From assembly GCA_964497925.1 (NCBI GenBank), contig CAZCFE010000009.1, forward strand, positions 1 to 42,272: DNA of 42,272 nt, written 5' to 3'. Within the stretch, counting starts at the first letter, position 1. The number at the start of each line of letters is the position of its first letter. This DNA is from CAIYWZ01 sp964497925 (lineage in GTDB: Bacteria > Pseudomonadota > Alphaproteobacteria > CAIYWZ01). Shown piece by piece: positions 1 through 8,561 of the stretch. A program made the position numbers and the translations under genes. The notes beneath the pieces are model-generated. The model saw nothing but the letters and a program-made list of their open reading frames with translations. It ran no database searches and was not told the DNA's origin.

Positions 1-53
1 GCGTCGGCCTGTCACGCCGAAGGTCGCGGGTTCGAGTCCCGTCACTCCCGCCA
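1..53 (+). tRNA. tRNA-Asp (GTC), 3' part only
   Basis: The window opens inside this tRNA. The anticodon arm CGGC-CTGTCAC-GCCG gives anticodon GTC at 11-13, followed by a variable loop, a T arm with GGTTCGAGTCCC, the 3' acceptor strand and an encoded CCA at 51-53. The 5' acceptor strand and D arm lie left of the window. Family identity rests on the anticodon and the near-standard T arm. Confidence 0.95.
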
Positions 54-63
54 TTTTTAAAAA

Positions 64-978
64 TTACTCTTTTTTAAACCTTGGATGAAAATCAGAATAA
101 GATTTGAAAATTGTTTTTTCTTTAATATCCAAATAGCCTTGCGTTGTGGACAAACTCTTATGCCCAAGTAATTCCTGAATCGATCTTAAATCCGCATCAT
201 TTTCGAGCAAGTGACTGGCAAAACTATGCCTTAGCGCATGAGGGGATAGATTGTCATTCAAGCCTAACTCCAGAACTATCTTCTTCAAAGAACTTGCAGC
301 AGACGATCGATCCAAAACTCCCCCACGAATTCCTTTAAAAATTTCAATATTAGAAGTCAACTCATATGGACAAGCTTTAATATAAGCCTGAATCTTCTCT
401 TGAACGCCCGGCAACAAGGGAACAACTCGTTGAACTCCCCCCTTGCCCTTGACCAAAAGCCACTTTTTTTCTTGAACATCTTTCACTTGAAGAGACAAAG
501 CCTCAGAAATACGCAATCCTGCACCATACATAACAGAAAACAAAGCTATATCCCGCAAACCAACCCAAGACTTAACTGGAATTTCACGCCCTTTTTCTAA
601 AACTTCGCATATTTCTTCTTGATGAAAAGTTCTTGGCAAATGTCGAATGAATTTTGGTAAGGTTATTTTAAAAATAGAATCTGATTCGCCAATTCCATTT
701 TCTTTCATGAACACATAAAAAGATCGCAAAGAAGCTAAATATCTGGCGTTAGATCTTTTTACGCAACCCTGTTGAATTTTGCTTGAAAAAAAACTTCGGA
801 AATCCAAAGGTTTTAAAGACAGCAAAAGTTCAACTGTAACTTTTTCAGATCTGTAAACAGTTAGAAAAGTAAAAAATAAATTAAGATCGGAAGAATATGA
901 TTCAATGGTATTTCGCGCATACCCTTTTTCTTTCTCCAAAAAATCAGTCCAAGATTTTTGTATTTTTTCTAAAATCAC
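64..978 (-). CDS. xerC: Tyrosine recombinase XerC
   Basis: A 304-residue site-specific recombinase, predicted to resolve chromosome dimers at dif together with XerD. The N-terminal SAM-like DNA-binding domain covers about residues 1-110 and the catalytic domain about 115-300. The full catalytic set is visible: R156 in YGAGLRISEAL, K179 in VKGKGG, H247 and R250 in SPHALRHSFASHLL, H273 in LLGHKSLSTTQ, and nucleophile Y282 in TQGYLD. Length and the C-terminal HPRFKK ending fit XerC better than phage integrases, which are usually longer. The start is GTG (976-978) after an AAAGGATG ribosome site. The gene converges on tRNA-Asp with only 10 nt between them. XerD cannot be fully excluded without alignment. 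Confidence 0.88.
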   Translation of the reverse strand: MILEKIQKSWTDFLEKEKGYARNTIESYSSDLNLFFTFLTVYRSEKVTVELLLSLKPLDFRSFFSSKIQQGCVKRSNARYLASLRSFYVFMKENGIGESDSIFKITLPKFIRHLPRTFHQEEICEVLEKGREIPVKSWVGLRDIALFSVMYGAGLRISEALSLQVKDVQEKKWLLVKGKGGVQRVVPLLPGVQEKIQAYIKACPYELTSNIEIFKGIRGGVLDRSSAASSLKKIVLELGLNDNLSPHALRHSFASHLLENDADLRSIQELLGHKSLSTTQGYLDIKEKTIFKSYSDFHPRFKKE

Positions 979-1007
979 ATAAACATCCTTTATCCTTCAC
1001 CGTTTAA

Positions 1008-1036
1008 ATCATATCATGAAAATATTTTTTTTTCAA
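1008..1036 (-). promoter_or_regulatory. Probable sigma-70 promoter of xerC
   Basis: Reading leftward, TTGAAA (1036-1031) is followed after exactly 17 nt by TATGAT (1013-1008), about 30 nt upstream of the xerC start. Both hexamers match consensus at most positions. The call is by pattern only. Confidence 0.5.
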
Positions 1037-1085
1037 ACAAATGGAACATCACCCCTTGTTTTTATAGAAACCCAACAAAAACTAC

Positions 1086-1114
1086 TTGATCATTCTTAGA
1101 AAGAATGCTATGAA
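1086..1114 (+). promoter_or_regulatory. Possible rpsA promoter with hairpin in spacer
   Basis: TTGATC (1086-1091), 17 nt, TATGAA (1109-1114) fits a sigma-70 promoter about 100 nt upstream of rpsA. An alternative is TTGATT (1123-1128) with TATCAC (1145-1150), 16 nt apart. A perfect 7-bp hairpin, CATTCTT/AAGAATG with a 3-nt loop (1091-1107), lies in the first candidate's spacer. The rest of the 979-1215 gap holds two tiny ATG frames that I do not believe are genes. Confidence 0.3.
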
Positions 1115-1215
1115 AAAGCTTGTTGATTTTCCGCTTTTAGGAAATATCACGATTCTAGAATTACGCAAGTTGAATAAAAAACAAATTTACAACTTGTTGA
1201 AAGGTTATATTTATA

Positions 1216-2916
1216 ATGAATACTGCAGAAAAAGCTTTTGGTCCAGATGATGATTTTGAGGCCTTATTAGAAGAGTCACTCTCAAGTGAGAAAAAAATTG
1301 AAGGAACTGTTGTTAAAGGACGCATTCTTTCCCTTGATAAAGACTTTATCATTCTTGATGTTGGTCTCAAATCAGAAGGCCGCGTTGCTTTACGCGAATT
1401 CAGCCCTTCTGGAAACGCAACAGAACTCAAAGTTGGGGACATCGTAGACGTTTATGTTGAGCGCATGGAAGACAAAAACGGAGAAGTTGTCCTTAGCCGT
1501 GAAAAAGCCCGAAGAGAAGCCGTATGGGTTGAACTTGAAGAGTGCTGGAAATCAAACGTACACGTCACAGGGACAATTTTCGGCCGTGTTAAAGGTGGAT
1601 TTACAGTGGATCTTAACGGAACTGTTGCCTTCTTACCAGGAAGCCAAGTTGATGTTAGACCAATTCGCGATTTGAACAGCCTTGTTGGAGTTACACAGCC
1701 ATTCGCAATCTTAAAAATGGACAGACCAAGAGGCAATGTTGTCGTTTCTCGCAAAGCAATCATGGAAGAAGCTGACGCTGACGTACGCAGTGAGTTTATT
1801 TCAACGCTTTCTGAAGGTCAAATCATTGAAGGCGCTGTAAAGAATATAACTGATTATGGTGCATTCATCGACCTTGGCGGAATTGATGGCCTGTTGCATG
1901 TAACCGATCTTTCTTGGAAACGCATCAATCATCCTTCAGAACTTCTCCAACTTGGTCAAATCATTAAAACACAGATCATTCGTTTTAACAAAGAAACAAA
2001 TAGGATTTCGCTTGGCTTAAAACAAATGGAATCTGATCCTTGGAGTGATTCACAATCAAGATTTGTGGTTGGGACAAAAATTAAGGGAAAGATTTCAAAT
2101 GTTACAGATTATGGCGCATTCGTTGATCTTGGAGGCAATATTGAAGGCTTGATCCACGTCTCAGAAATGAATTGGACTAAAAAGAACATACACCCTTCCC
2201 GCTTAGTTAACGTAGGCGAAGAAGTTGAAGTAATGGTTTTGGATATCGATCCATCCAAGCGCAGAATTTCATTGGGACTCAAGCAATGCGTTGATAATCC
2301 GTGGGAAAAATTCCAACGTGAACACCCTCTCAACTCTGACATTGATGGAGAAATTCGTTCAATTACAGAATTTGGAATTTTCATGAATATTGGTGACGGC
2401 ATTGATGGCATGATTCATATCAATGATCTATCATGGGATCAAACAGTTGAGCAAGCTTTAGCTTCTTATAAAAAAGGCGATATGATTAAGGCACGTGTGC
2501 GCGATATCGATATTGAAAAAGAACGTGTCAATTTATCTGTAAAGCACTTGACTCAAGATTCAGCGCCAGCAACAGCTGATGTTACAAAAAAAGGCGAAGT
2601 TGTAACTTGCACCATTTCTGCTATTAATGATGGTGGTTTGGAAGTTGAAATCACAGGTGGAGCTTCTGGATTCATTAAAAAGATAGATCTCTCAAGAGAT
2701 AGATTTGAACAACGTACAGACCGTTTTGCCGTTGGTGAAAAAATTGACGCAAAAGTACTTGGAACTGAAAAAGGAAGTCGTAAAGTTAACTTATCAATCA
2801 AAGCACGCGAAATTGATGAAGAAAAACAAGCGATGAAAGACTTCGGATCTACCGACTCTGGGGCAAGCCTTGGAGATATCTTAGGTGCAGCAATGCAAAA
2901 AGCTTCTGAAAAATAA
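1216..2916 (+). CDS. rpsA: 30S ribosomal protein S1
   Basis: A 566-residue RNA-binding ribosomal protein that brings mRNA to the 30S subunit. Six S1 (OB-fold) domains can be read, starting near residues 29, 115, 203, 289, 376 and 465. Domains 3-5 carry the strongest signatures, such as ITDYGAFIDLGG...GLLHVTDLSW, VTDYGAFVDLGG...GLIHVSEMNW and ITEFGIFMNIGD...GMIHINDLSW. This is the usual proteobacterial six-domain length. The ATG at 1216 follows AAAGG at about 1200-1204. In many proteobacteria cmk precedes rpsA; here it does not. The gene is monocistronic, with a strong terminator directly after it. S1 often represses its own message, so the roughly 100-nt leader is a plausible regulatory site, though nothing in it proves this. 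Confidence 0.96.
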   Translation: MNTAEKAFGPDDDFEALLEESLSSEKKIEGTVVKGRILSLDKDFIILDVGLKSEGRVALREFSPSGNATELKVGDIVDVYVERMEDKNGEVVLSREKARREAVWVELEECWKSNVHVTGTIFGRVKGGFTVDLNGTVAFLPGSQVDVRPIRDLNSLVGVTQPFAILKMDRPRGNVVVSRKAIMEEADADVRSEFISTLSEGQIIEGAVKNITDYGAFIDLGGIDGLLHVTDLSWKRINHPSELLQLGQIIKTQIIRFNKETNRISLGLKQMESDPWSDSQSRFVVGTKIKGKISNVTDYGAFVDLGGNIEGLIHVSEMNWTKKNIHPSRLVNVGEEVEVMVLDIDPSKRRISLGLKQCVDNPWEKFQREHPLNSDIDGEIRSITEFGIFMNIGDGIDGMIHINDLSWDQTVEQALASYKKGDMIKARVRDIDIEKERVNLSVKHLTQDSAPATADVTKKGEVVTCTISAINDGGLEVEITGGASGFIKKIDLSRDRFEQRTDRFAVGEKIDAKVLGTEKGSRKVNLSIKAREIDEEKQAMKDFGSTDSGASLGDILGAAMQKASEK

Positions 2917-2930
2917 GCCTTACTATCCAT

Positions 2931-2965
2931 AAAGGCTCTGAAAACATTCAGAGCCTTTATTTCTT
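2931..2965 (+). terminator. Rho-independent terminator after rpsA
   Basis: A perfect 12-bp stem, AAAGGCTCTGAA (2931-2942) with TTCAGAGCCTTT (2947-2958), closes a 4-nt AACA loop and is followed by a T-rich tail (ATTTCTT). It starts 15 nt after the rpsA stop. Confidence 0.9.
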
Positions 2966-3061
2966 AAATAAACGGAGTGATCTGCCTTTTACAAATATAT
3001 TTTTTTCATTTTATCAAACTCAATACCTGGCGGGATTTTTTATTTTCTAAGTGGGTCTACT

Positions 3062-4201
3062 TTGTCTTTTTGGCTCAATGATTCAGGTTTTGATAAAACA
3101 ACAATCGGGCTTTTCGCATTAGCCAACCTTCTATATGCTTTCAAATTTCTATGGGGTCCTGTTTTAGAAAAAATTAGCAACACTCATAATTCAAACAATA
3201 TGTATAAAGTGCTTATGCTCATCACACTTGGCGGATGCATTACTGTACTAGCAACCCTTTCAACTATCATTCCAGAAAAAAAACCTATTTTATTTTTTTG
3301 TGGCTTAGTTGTTTTGTCTTTTTTTGCCGCTTCTTATAAAATGTTGCTTCATGCTTCACAAATGCTACTTGTAAAGTCAGGCTATTGGGGGTTCACTGAA
3401 GCTGCTTGCACAATTGGTTTTCGTATTGGGATGATTGCATCTGGAGCAGGAGCTCTATATTTATCAACAATCATCCCCTGGTCGCAAGTTTATCTTCTCA
3501 TGTCTCTATTTTGCATCCCCTCTTTTATTGGAATCGTATACTTCTCTTTTGATTACCCTAAAAACATTGATAATGAAAAAATTTCCTGGAAAGATAGATT
3601 TTCTATGCCTTTTCTAGATTTTTTTCTAAAAGAAGGATGGGTTCAAATCTTATTTTTCATGATAATTTATAGATTGCAAGATGGGTTTTTAGGAAAAATG
3701 CCCAATTTATTTTTTCGTGAGATGGGATTTTCAAAAGAAGTAATTTCATTTTCTTACAAACTTGGCGGATTGTTTTTTGTGGCACTTGGAGGTTTAGTTG
3801 GAGGGTACATGTGCGCAAACATCCCGTATCGTAAAACATTCTTTTGGGGGCTTCTATTACATGGTGCTTCGGGCTGGGTTTACCTACTCCTGCAAAACTC
3901 GCCAGGGGATGTTTTTATGCTTTGTATTGTTGTTGGAATTATTGAATTCACAAAAGGCTTAACTCTTTCTGCCTTTTTTTCTTATCAACTCAATGCTTGT
4001 TCAACTCAATTTGCAATTACACAAATTGCTTTTTTAACGTCTCTTGTTAACCTTCCACACATCGCATTAGGAGCTATCTCTGGATTCATGGCAACCTATT
4101 TAGGCTGGACATGGTTTTTTATTTGCTCAAGTGCATTAAGCATTCCCGCATTGATTTTTATAAAAAAAACACCAGAATTTCATAAAAAAAATAAAAAATA
4201 A
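3062..4201 (+). CDS. AmpG-type MFS permease (muropeptide uptake family), start unresolved
   Basis: At least 379 residues, with about 11-12 membrane segments. The family signature STLSFWLNDSG...TTIGLFALANL...KFLWGP matches the first cytoplasmic loop of AmpG/PAT-type MFS proteins, which import anhydromuropeptides or related solutes. The TTG at 3062 is almost certainly not the real start: the same frame reads upstream to a TGA at 2978-2980, and codons 2981-3061 encode a normal AmpG first helix containing SIPGGIFYFLSGST. No ATG, GTG or TTG lies in that stretch. The real start may be a rare codon (ATT at 2999 or 3008), or the start may have been lost through a change in the T7 run at 3000-3006. 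The gene could therefore be a recent pseudogene. A GGAG sits at 2974-2977. Substrate is not shown. Confidence 0.8.
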   Translation: MSFWLNDSGFDKTTIGLFALANLLYAFKFLWGPVLEKISNTHNSNNMYKVLMLITLGGCITVLATLSTIIPEKKPILFFCGLVVLSFFAASYKMLLHASQMLLVKSGYWGFTEAACTIGFRIGMIASGAGALYLSTIIPWSQVYLLMSLFCIPSFIGIVYFSFDYPKNIDNEKISWKDRFSMPFLDFFLKEGWVQILFFMIIYRLQDGFLGKMPNLFFREMGFSKEVISFSYKLGGLFFVALGGLVGGYMCANIPYRKTFFWGLLLHGASGWVYLLLQNSPGDVFMLCIVVGIIEFTKGLTLSAFFSYQLNACSTQFAITQIAFLTSLVNLPHIALGAISGFMATYLGWTWFFICSSALSIPALIFIKKTPEFHKKNKK

Positions 4202-4220
4202 AAAATCTCAATAAAATAAC

Positions 4221-4249
4221 TTGCATTTAAGGTTAATATTAGGTATACC
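4221..4249 (+). promoter_or_regulatory. Probable promoter of tRNA-Asn
   Basis: TTGCAT (4221-4226), 17 nt, TATACC (4244-4249), with the expected transcription start only a few nucleotides before the mature tRNA 5' end at 4263. No terminator separates the tRNA from the next gene, so this promoter may also feed the downstream run. Confidence 0.5.
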
Positions 4250-4262
4250 AGATACCAGTTGT

Positions 4263-4338
<76 letters not shown>

Positions 4339-4375
4339 ACTTCTCTAAAAAATATCTTTTCAAAAAGAGAAAAAA

Positions 4376-5584
4376 ATGCACCTCACCAAAAAGCAACACG
4401 ACATCATACCGTACATACTGTTTTTTGGAAGCGCGATTCTTTTTGCCACCATGGACATTTACGTTCCATCTCTTCCAGATATGCAAACATTCTTCAATAC
4501 AACCGAAGATGTCATGCAATGGACACTTACAGTGAATTTTATGGCAACTGCAATTTTAGGTCTTTTTTTTGGCCCTGTTAGCGACCGTTTCGGGCGAAAA
4601 AAACTTATTCAAATTGGTGTTGTGATTTATTTAATCGGAACTATTATGTGCATAGCCTCAAAAAAAATTGATGTCTTTATGATTGGAAGACTTCTTCAAG
4701 CATTTGGCTCAAGCGCACAATCAGTTATCGGCATGGCCATTATTGCGGATTTATTCTCTGGAATTGAGCGCGCAAAAATTATTGCTATCACAGGGATTAT
4801 ATATCCGATTGCCTTTTCATCTGCCCCTTTTATAGGGGGGAAACTTAGCGAAAAATATGGATGGCAAGCAAGTTTTGTATTTGTGTTTCTTGGTGTTTTT
4901 ATTTACTTTGTTCTATTTAGTAAATATATCCCAGAAACACTTAAGCCTTCTTCGTCGAAAAAATTCTTATCCTTAAAATCCACTTTTGTTAATTATAGTC
5001 TATTTTTAAAAAACCGTCTTTTTCTTTTATATGCCAGCATTCACACGCTAACAATCGCTGTTTTTATGCTACATTTGGCAAATTCGTCATTTTTTTATAA
5101 AAATCAAATGGGCCTTCCAATGAATAAATATATTTACCTGCAAGCGATACCCTGCATAGGTCAAATTGCCATGACATTCCTATCTAAATATATTCTAAAA
5201 AAATATGGGATGCGCTCTTGTTTCAAGATGGGTGGAATAGGATATGGATTAGGCTTTTTGGCTCTTGCCTTAACTGCTATATTTTTTCCTACAAATCCTT
5301 ATATCGTATGTGGATCTATATGTATACCGTATGTTTCAAGCACCTTTGTTTTTGCCATATCAATCACCAAAGCAACTGAAATTTTCCCTGACATGGCGGC
5401 AACATCCTCTGGTCTTTTTAGTTTCTTACGCACAATTATTGGAGTTATCTTGCTTGGTTTTGGGATCATAATTTTAGATACCACCGTGGAGCATGTTTAT
5501 AGTTTTATGGCCTTAATTTTAGCCGCCGTCACTTGCTCTATTTTTTATATTTTAAAAACAACACTTAAAGAAGATCATCGTTGA
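4376..5584 (+). CDS. Bcr/CflA-family MFS efflux transporter
   Basis: A 402-residue inner-membrane transporter with about 12 hydrophobic helices. The N-terminal pattern ATMDIYVPSLPDM and the loop 2-3 motif A (GPVSDRFGRKK) are typical of the Bcr/CflA drug-H+ antiporter group, as is the motif-C-like region near GIIYPIAFSSAPFIGG. Family members export bicyclomycin, chloramphenicol or other small molecules; the substrate here cannot be read. The ATG at 4376 follows an AAGAGAAAAA purine run. Its stop overlaps the next gene's TTG start by 4 nt (5581-5584), so it is probably translated together with rsmH. A transporter at the head of a division/cell-wall run, where mraZ usually sits, is unusual. Confidence 0.85.
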   Translation: MHLTKKQHDIIPYILFFGSAILFATMDIYVPSLPDMQTFFNTTEDVMQWTLTVNFMATAILGLFFGPVSDRFGRKKLIQIGVVIYLIGTIMCIASKKIDVFMIGRLLQAFGSSAQSVIGMAIIADLFSGIERAKIIAITGIIYPIAFSSAPFIGGKLSEKYGWQASFVFVFLGVFIYFVLFSKYIPETLKPSSSKKFLSLKSTFVNYSLFLKNRLFLLYASIHTLTIAVFMLHLANSSFFYKNQMGLPMNKYIYLQAIPCIGQIAMTFLSKYILKKYGMRSCFKMGGIGYGLGFLALALTAIFFPTNPYIVCGSICIPYVSSTFVFAISITKATEIFPDMAATSSGLFSFLRTIIGVILLGFGIIILDTTVEHVYSFMALILAAVTCSIFYILKTTLKEDHR

Positions 5585-6507
5585 GCCATATCCCTGTCTT
5601 ATTATCCCCTATTTTAAAAATTCTTGAATCCTGTCCTTGCGGAACTATTATAGATGGAACTTTTGGGCAAGGAGGCTATACAAGGGCCTTTTTAGAAAGA
5701 GGGTGGAACGTTATCGCATTTGATCGTGACCCATATGCCCATCAATGCGCAAAAATCCTTGAATCCATATATCCAAATCAATTTTCTTTTTTCAAAGACT
5801 GTTTTTCAAACATTGAAAAATATATTCAATTCCCTGTCAATGCTGTTGTATTTGATCTTGGTGTGTCATCCCCTCAAATTGATCAGCCAGAAAGAGGTTT
5901 TTCAGTTAGATTCAATGGCCCTTTGGATATGCGAATGAGCCAAACAGGAATTTGCGCAAAAGAAGTCGTGAACACTCTCACACAAGAAGAAATCGCAAAT
6001 ATCATCTATTTATACGGAGAAGACCATGATTCTCGAAAAATCGCAAAGCTCATTGTTAGAGCTAGAGAGAAAAAAAATATCGAAACGACATCAGAATTGG
6101 TTGAAATAATACAAAAAGTAAATAGAAATCCAAAAAAAGCATTTGATAGCGTAATTAGGGCTTTTCAGGCCATAAGAATTTATGTTAATAATGAATTAGA
6201 GGAATTAGAAAAAGGTTTAAATGCTGCAAGTCGGGTGTTAAGCTCGGAAGGATTGTTGATGGTGGTTTCGTTTCATTCTTTGGAAGATCGCATCACAAAG
6301 ACGTTTATAAAAACGTCTTTAGGGGTAACCCCATCTTCAAGATACATCCCTTTTTCAGATAATGAACAGCCCATTTTTGAAAGTTTTGGAAAAAACTTTA
6401 TCTCTCCAACCCAAGAAGAGATACAACAAAATCCGCGTTCAAGATCTGCTAAACTACGTGTGGCAAAAAGAACCAAACACCCTTGGAAGGAGGGGATGTT
6501 TTTGTGA
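5581..6507 (+). CDS. rsmH: 16S rRNA (cytosine-1402-N4)-methyltransferase RsmH
   Basis: A 308-residue SAM-dependent methyltransferase (former MraW) that methylates N4 of C1402 in the 30S P site. The N-terminus HIPVLLSPIL leads into the SAM-binding glycine loop DGTFGQGGYTRAFLE (about 21-35). Also visible are VFDLGVSSPQID, the GPLDMRM motif and the C-terminal VSFHSLEDRITKTFIK signature (about 228-243). The TTG start is supported by AAAGAAG seven nucleotides upstream and by alignment of the first residues with the family. The stop overlaps the ftsL GTG start. This is the classic first enzyme of the division/cell-wall cluster; mraZ is missing in front of it. Confidence 0.96.
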   Translation: MSHIPVLLSPILKILESCPCGTIIDGTFGQGGYTRAFLERGWNVIAFDRDPYAHQCAKILESIYPNQFSFFKDCFSNIEKYIQFPVNAVVFDLGVSSPQIDQPERGFSVRFNGPLDMRMSQTGICAKEVVNTLTQEEIANIIYLYGEDHDSRKIAKLIVRAREKKNIETTSELVEIIQKVNRNPKKAFDSVIRAFQAIRIYVNNELEELEKGLNAASRVLSSEGLLMVVSFHSLEDRITKTFIKTSLGVTPSSRYIPFSDNEQPIFESFGKNFISPTQEEIQQNPRSRSAKLRVAKRTKHPWKEGMFL

Positions 6508-6845
6508 AAAAATATATATTTGCATTATTTGGCATGGTAATGTTAATGGGTTTTGGATTATTTCATTTAAAATACCACGTGGTACAGCTTGAGCAAAAAT
6601 TAACCAGCGTTCAAACAAAAATCGCCCAAAAAAAAGAATCTATCCACATCTTAAAAGCAGAATGGAGTCATTTAAATGAGCCCGCCAGACTTCAAAAATT
6701 GATAAAAAAATATTCGGACATGACCCCTATCACAGCTTTTCAGTTAATATCTCTCTCGGACCTGTCTGAAATCCCTGAAAATAAAAACCAACATCTTCAG
6801 TCTAAAATTCCTGATATTCTTTTTACAAAACTTGAGGGGCTATAA
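6504..6845 (+). CDS. ftsL: Cell division protein FtsL
   Basis: A small (113-residue) single-pass membrane protein of the divisome. A transmembrane helix spans about residues 4-22, followed by a coiled coil (about 27-60) ending in LKAEWSHLNEPARLQ, the conserved block of alphaproteobacterial FtsL that helps recruit FtsW/FtsI with FtsB. I chose GTG at 6504 over the upstream TTG at 6483 because AAGGAGG (6487-6493) is an excellent ribosome site at the right distance and the GTG forms a GTGA overlap with the rsmH stop. The TTG would lie upstream of its own ribosome site. Identity rests on position between rsmH and ftsI plus topology, since FtsL sequences are poorly conserved. Confidence 0.88.
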   Translation: MKKYIFALFGMVMLMGFGLFHLKYHVVQLEQKLTSVQTKIAQKKESIHILKAEWSHLNEPARLQKLIKKYSDMTPITAFQLISLSDLSEIPENKNQHLQSKIPDILFTKLEGL

Positions 6846-8561
6846 ATGAAAAAAAATTCTCCATTTTTTCAAAAATATTCCATCTCAACAACAAAAGAGC
6901 TCCTTTTTTTTCCCTTTATTAAAAGCGCATCTCGTCGTTTAACTTTTATATCCGCTTTATTTTGTGTGGCCTATAGTGCTGTATTATTTAGACTATTTGA
7001 TGTTATGGTTTTATCTAAAACAGATGATGATAAATCTTCTCAATCTCCAATAAACACCCCAATTGCATCAGTTAGAGCTAATATTTGCGACAGATCAAAT
7101 CAAATGTTAGCCACTAGCATTGCCACCTATTCTATGTATGCAAATCCAAAACAGGTTATCGATGCCCAAGATTCTGCTCAAAAAATCGTCAGCATGTTTT
7201 CTGAGCTTAATCATGAAGAAGTAAAATCAAAACTTGAATCAGGAAAAGGGTTTGTCTGGCTAAAACGCAACCTCCCCCCTCAAGAACAAGATGCAATCAT
7301 GAAACTTGGAATACCGGGGGTTTATTTTGAAAAAGAAAACAAACGCGTTTATCTTCAAGGCGAACTCAGTGCGCATGTTGTAGGCCTTGTCAATGTCGAT
7401 GGAAAAGGCATTGCCGGTGTAGAACAAACACTGGACTCTATTCTTATCAAAAATGAAAACCCTGTTGAGTTGGCCATGGACCTGCGCATCCAGCACGTAT
7501 TAATGGATGAAATCACAAACAGCGTTGCAAAATTTTCAGCCAAAGGTGGTGGGGGTCTTGTCATGGATATCCACACAGGGGAGATTGTAGCAATTGCATC
7601 TTATCCAAGCTTTAACCCTAATCAGTTATCAAATGTGAATCCCGATCATATGTTTAATCGAATTACTACTGGTGTTTATGAATATGGTTCTGTGATGAAA
7701 ATTTTAACCTCTGCCATGGTATTAGAGTCTAAAAAAGCCGATATTTACACAGTCTTCGATTCGACACACCCCATTAAAGTGGGTCGCTTTACCATTACAG
7801 ATTACAAAGGAAAACATCGCCCCATGCCTGTTTGGGAAGTTTTCCTACATTCCTCTAATATTGGTTTTGTAAAAATGGCACAGTTGGTTGGCGTTGAAGG
7901 ACATAAATCATTCTTAAGAAAAATGGGGCTTATGGATAAACCAAAACTAGAACTATCTGAAATTGGACGCCCTCTTGTGCCAAAAGATTGGCGTGAGATC
8001 AATACAATGACAATCGCTTATGGTTATGGTCTATCAGCCTCCCCTATTCAAATGGCAAGAGCTATGGGCGCAGTTATAAACGGTGGATACATGATTGAAC
8101 CAACCCTGTTAAAACGTAAAAAAGATGAAGAAATAAAAAAAACAAGGGTCATTTCAGAAGAAACATCGACCCTAGTTAAGAGTCTTATGCGTCTTGTTAT
8201 CACAAATGGAACTGGAAAAAAAGCTGTGGCTCCTGGCTATGAAGTTTTTGGAAAAACAGGGACAGCAAATCAACAATCTGGCGGGAAGTATCACTCTAAC
8301 CATGTCACAACCACATTCATTGGTGGATTTCCTTTCTCCAATCCAAAATATCTGATTATGGTAACGCTAGATGACCCAAAAGCAATAAAAGAAACATATG
8401 GCTATACAACAGCAGGTTGGAATGCAGCAGAACTGGCAGGAAAAACAATCCAAAGAATTGCCCCACTGGTCGGAATAAAACCTGTTGTTGATGAAGGTTC
8501 CAGGGCAACTGATCACATGAACCTAATCCAAACAAAAGGAATTCTACATGAAAATCATTGA
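6846..8561 (+). CDS. ftsI: Peptidoglycan D,D-transpeptidase FtsI (PBP3)
   Basis: A 571-residue class B penicillin-binding protein that cross-links septal peptidoglycan. It has a cytoplasmic tail, one membrane helix (about 32-55), a PBP dimer domain (about 70-185) and a transpeptidase domain (about 210-545). Active-site motifs are present: S-V-M-K near residue 282 (nucleophilic serine in YEYGSVMKILT), S-S-N near 336 (LHSSNIGFVKM), and K-T-G near 470 (FGKTGTANQQ). The ATG directly follows the ftsL TAA, and GAGGGG precedes it. The last 14 nt overlap murE. Tandem order and motifs make this call secure. Confidence 0.96.
   Translation: MKKNSPFFQKYSISTTKELLFFPFIKSASRRLTFISALFCVAYSAVLFRLFDVMVLSKTDDDKSSQSPINTPIASVRANICDRSNQMLATSIATYSMYANPKQVIDAQDSAQKIVSMFSELNHEEVKSKLESGKGFVWLKRNLPPQEQDAIMKLGIPGVYFEKENKRVYLQGELSAHVVGLVNVDGKGIAGVEQTLDSILIKNENPVELAMDLRIQHVLMDEITNSVAKFSAKGGGGLVMDIHTGEIVAIASYPSFNPNQLSNVNPDHMFNRITTGVYEYGSVMKILTSAMVLESKKADIYTVFDSTHPIKVGRFTITDYKGKHRPMPVWEVFLHSSNIGFVKMAQLVGVEGHKSFLRKMGLMDKPKLELSEIGRPLVPKDWREINTMTIAYGYGLSASPIQMARAMGAVINGGYMIEPTLLKRKKDEEIKKTRVISEETSTLVKSLMRLVITNGTGKKAVAPGYEVFGKTGTANQQSGGKYHSNHVTTTFIGGFPFSNPKYLIMVTLDDPKAIKETYGYTTAGWNAAELAGKTIQRIAPLVGIKPVVDEGSRATDHMNLIQTKGILHENH

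Noticed and set aside
1..978. tRNA gene next to a tyrosine recombinase, as in an integrated genetic island
   Set aside because: The recombinase has XerC length and motifs, faces the tRNA with a housekeeping gene behind it, and no direct repeat of the tRNA 3' end or phage gene is seen.
1016..1250. Two small ATG frames (1016-1099 and 1110-about 1250) in the rpsA leader
   Set aside because: 27 and about 46 codons, no clear ribosome sites, the second overlapping rpsA out of frame; not convincing genes.
6483..6503. TTG start for ftsL at 6483
   Set aside because: The strong AAGGAGG at 6487-6493 lies downstream of this TTG and fits GTG 6504, which also couples to the rsmH stop.
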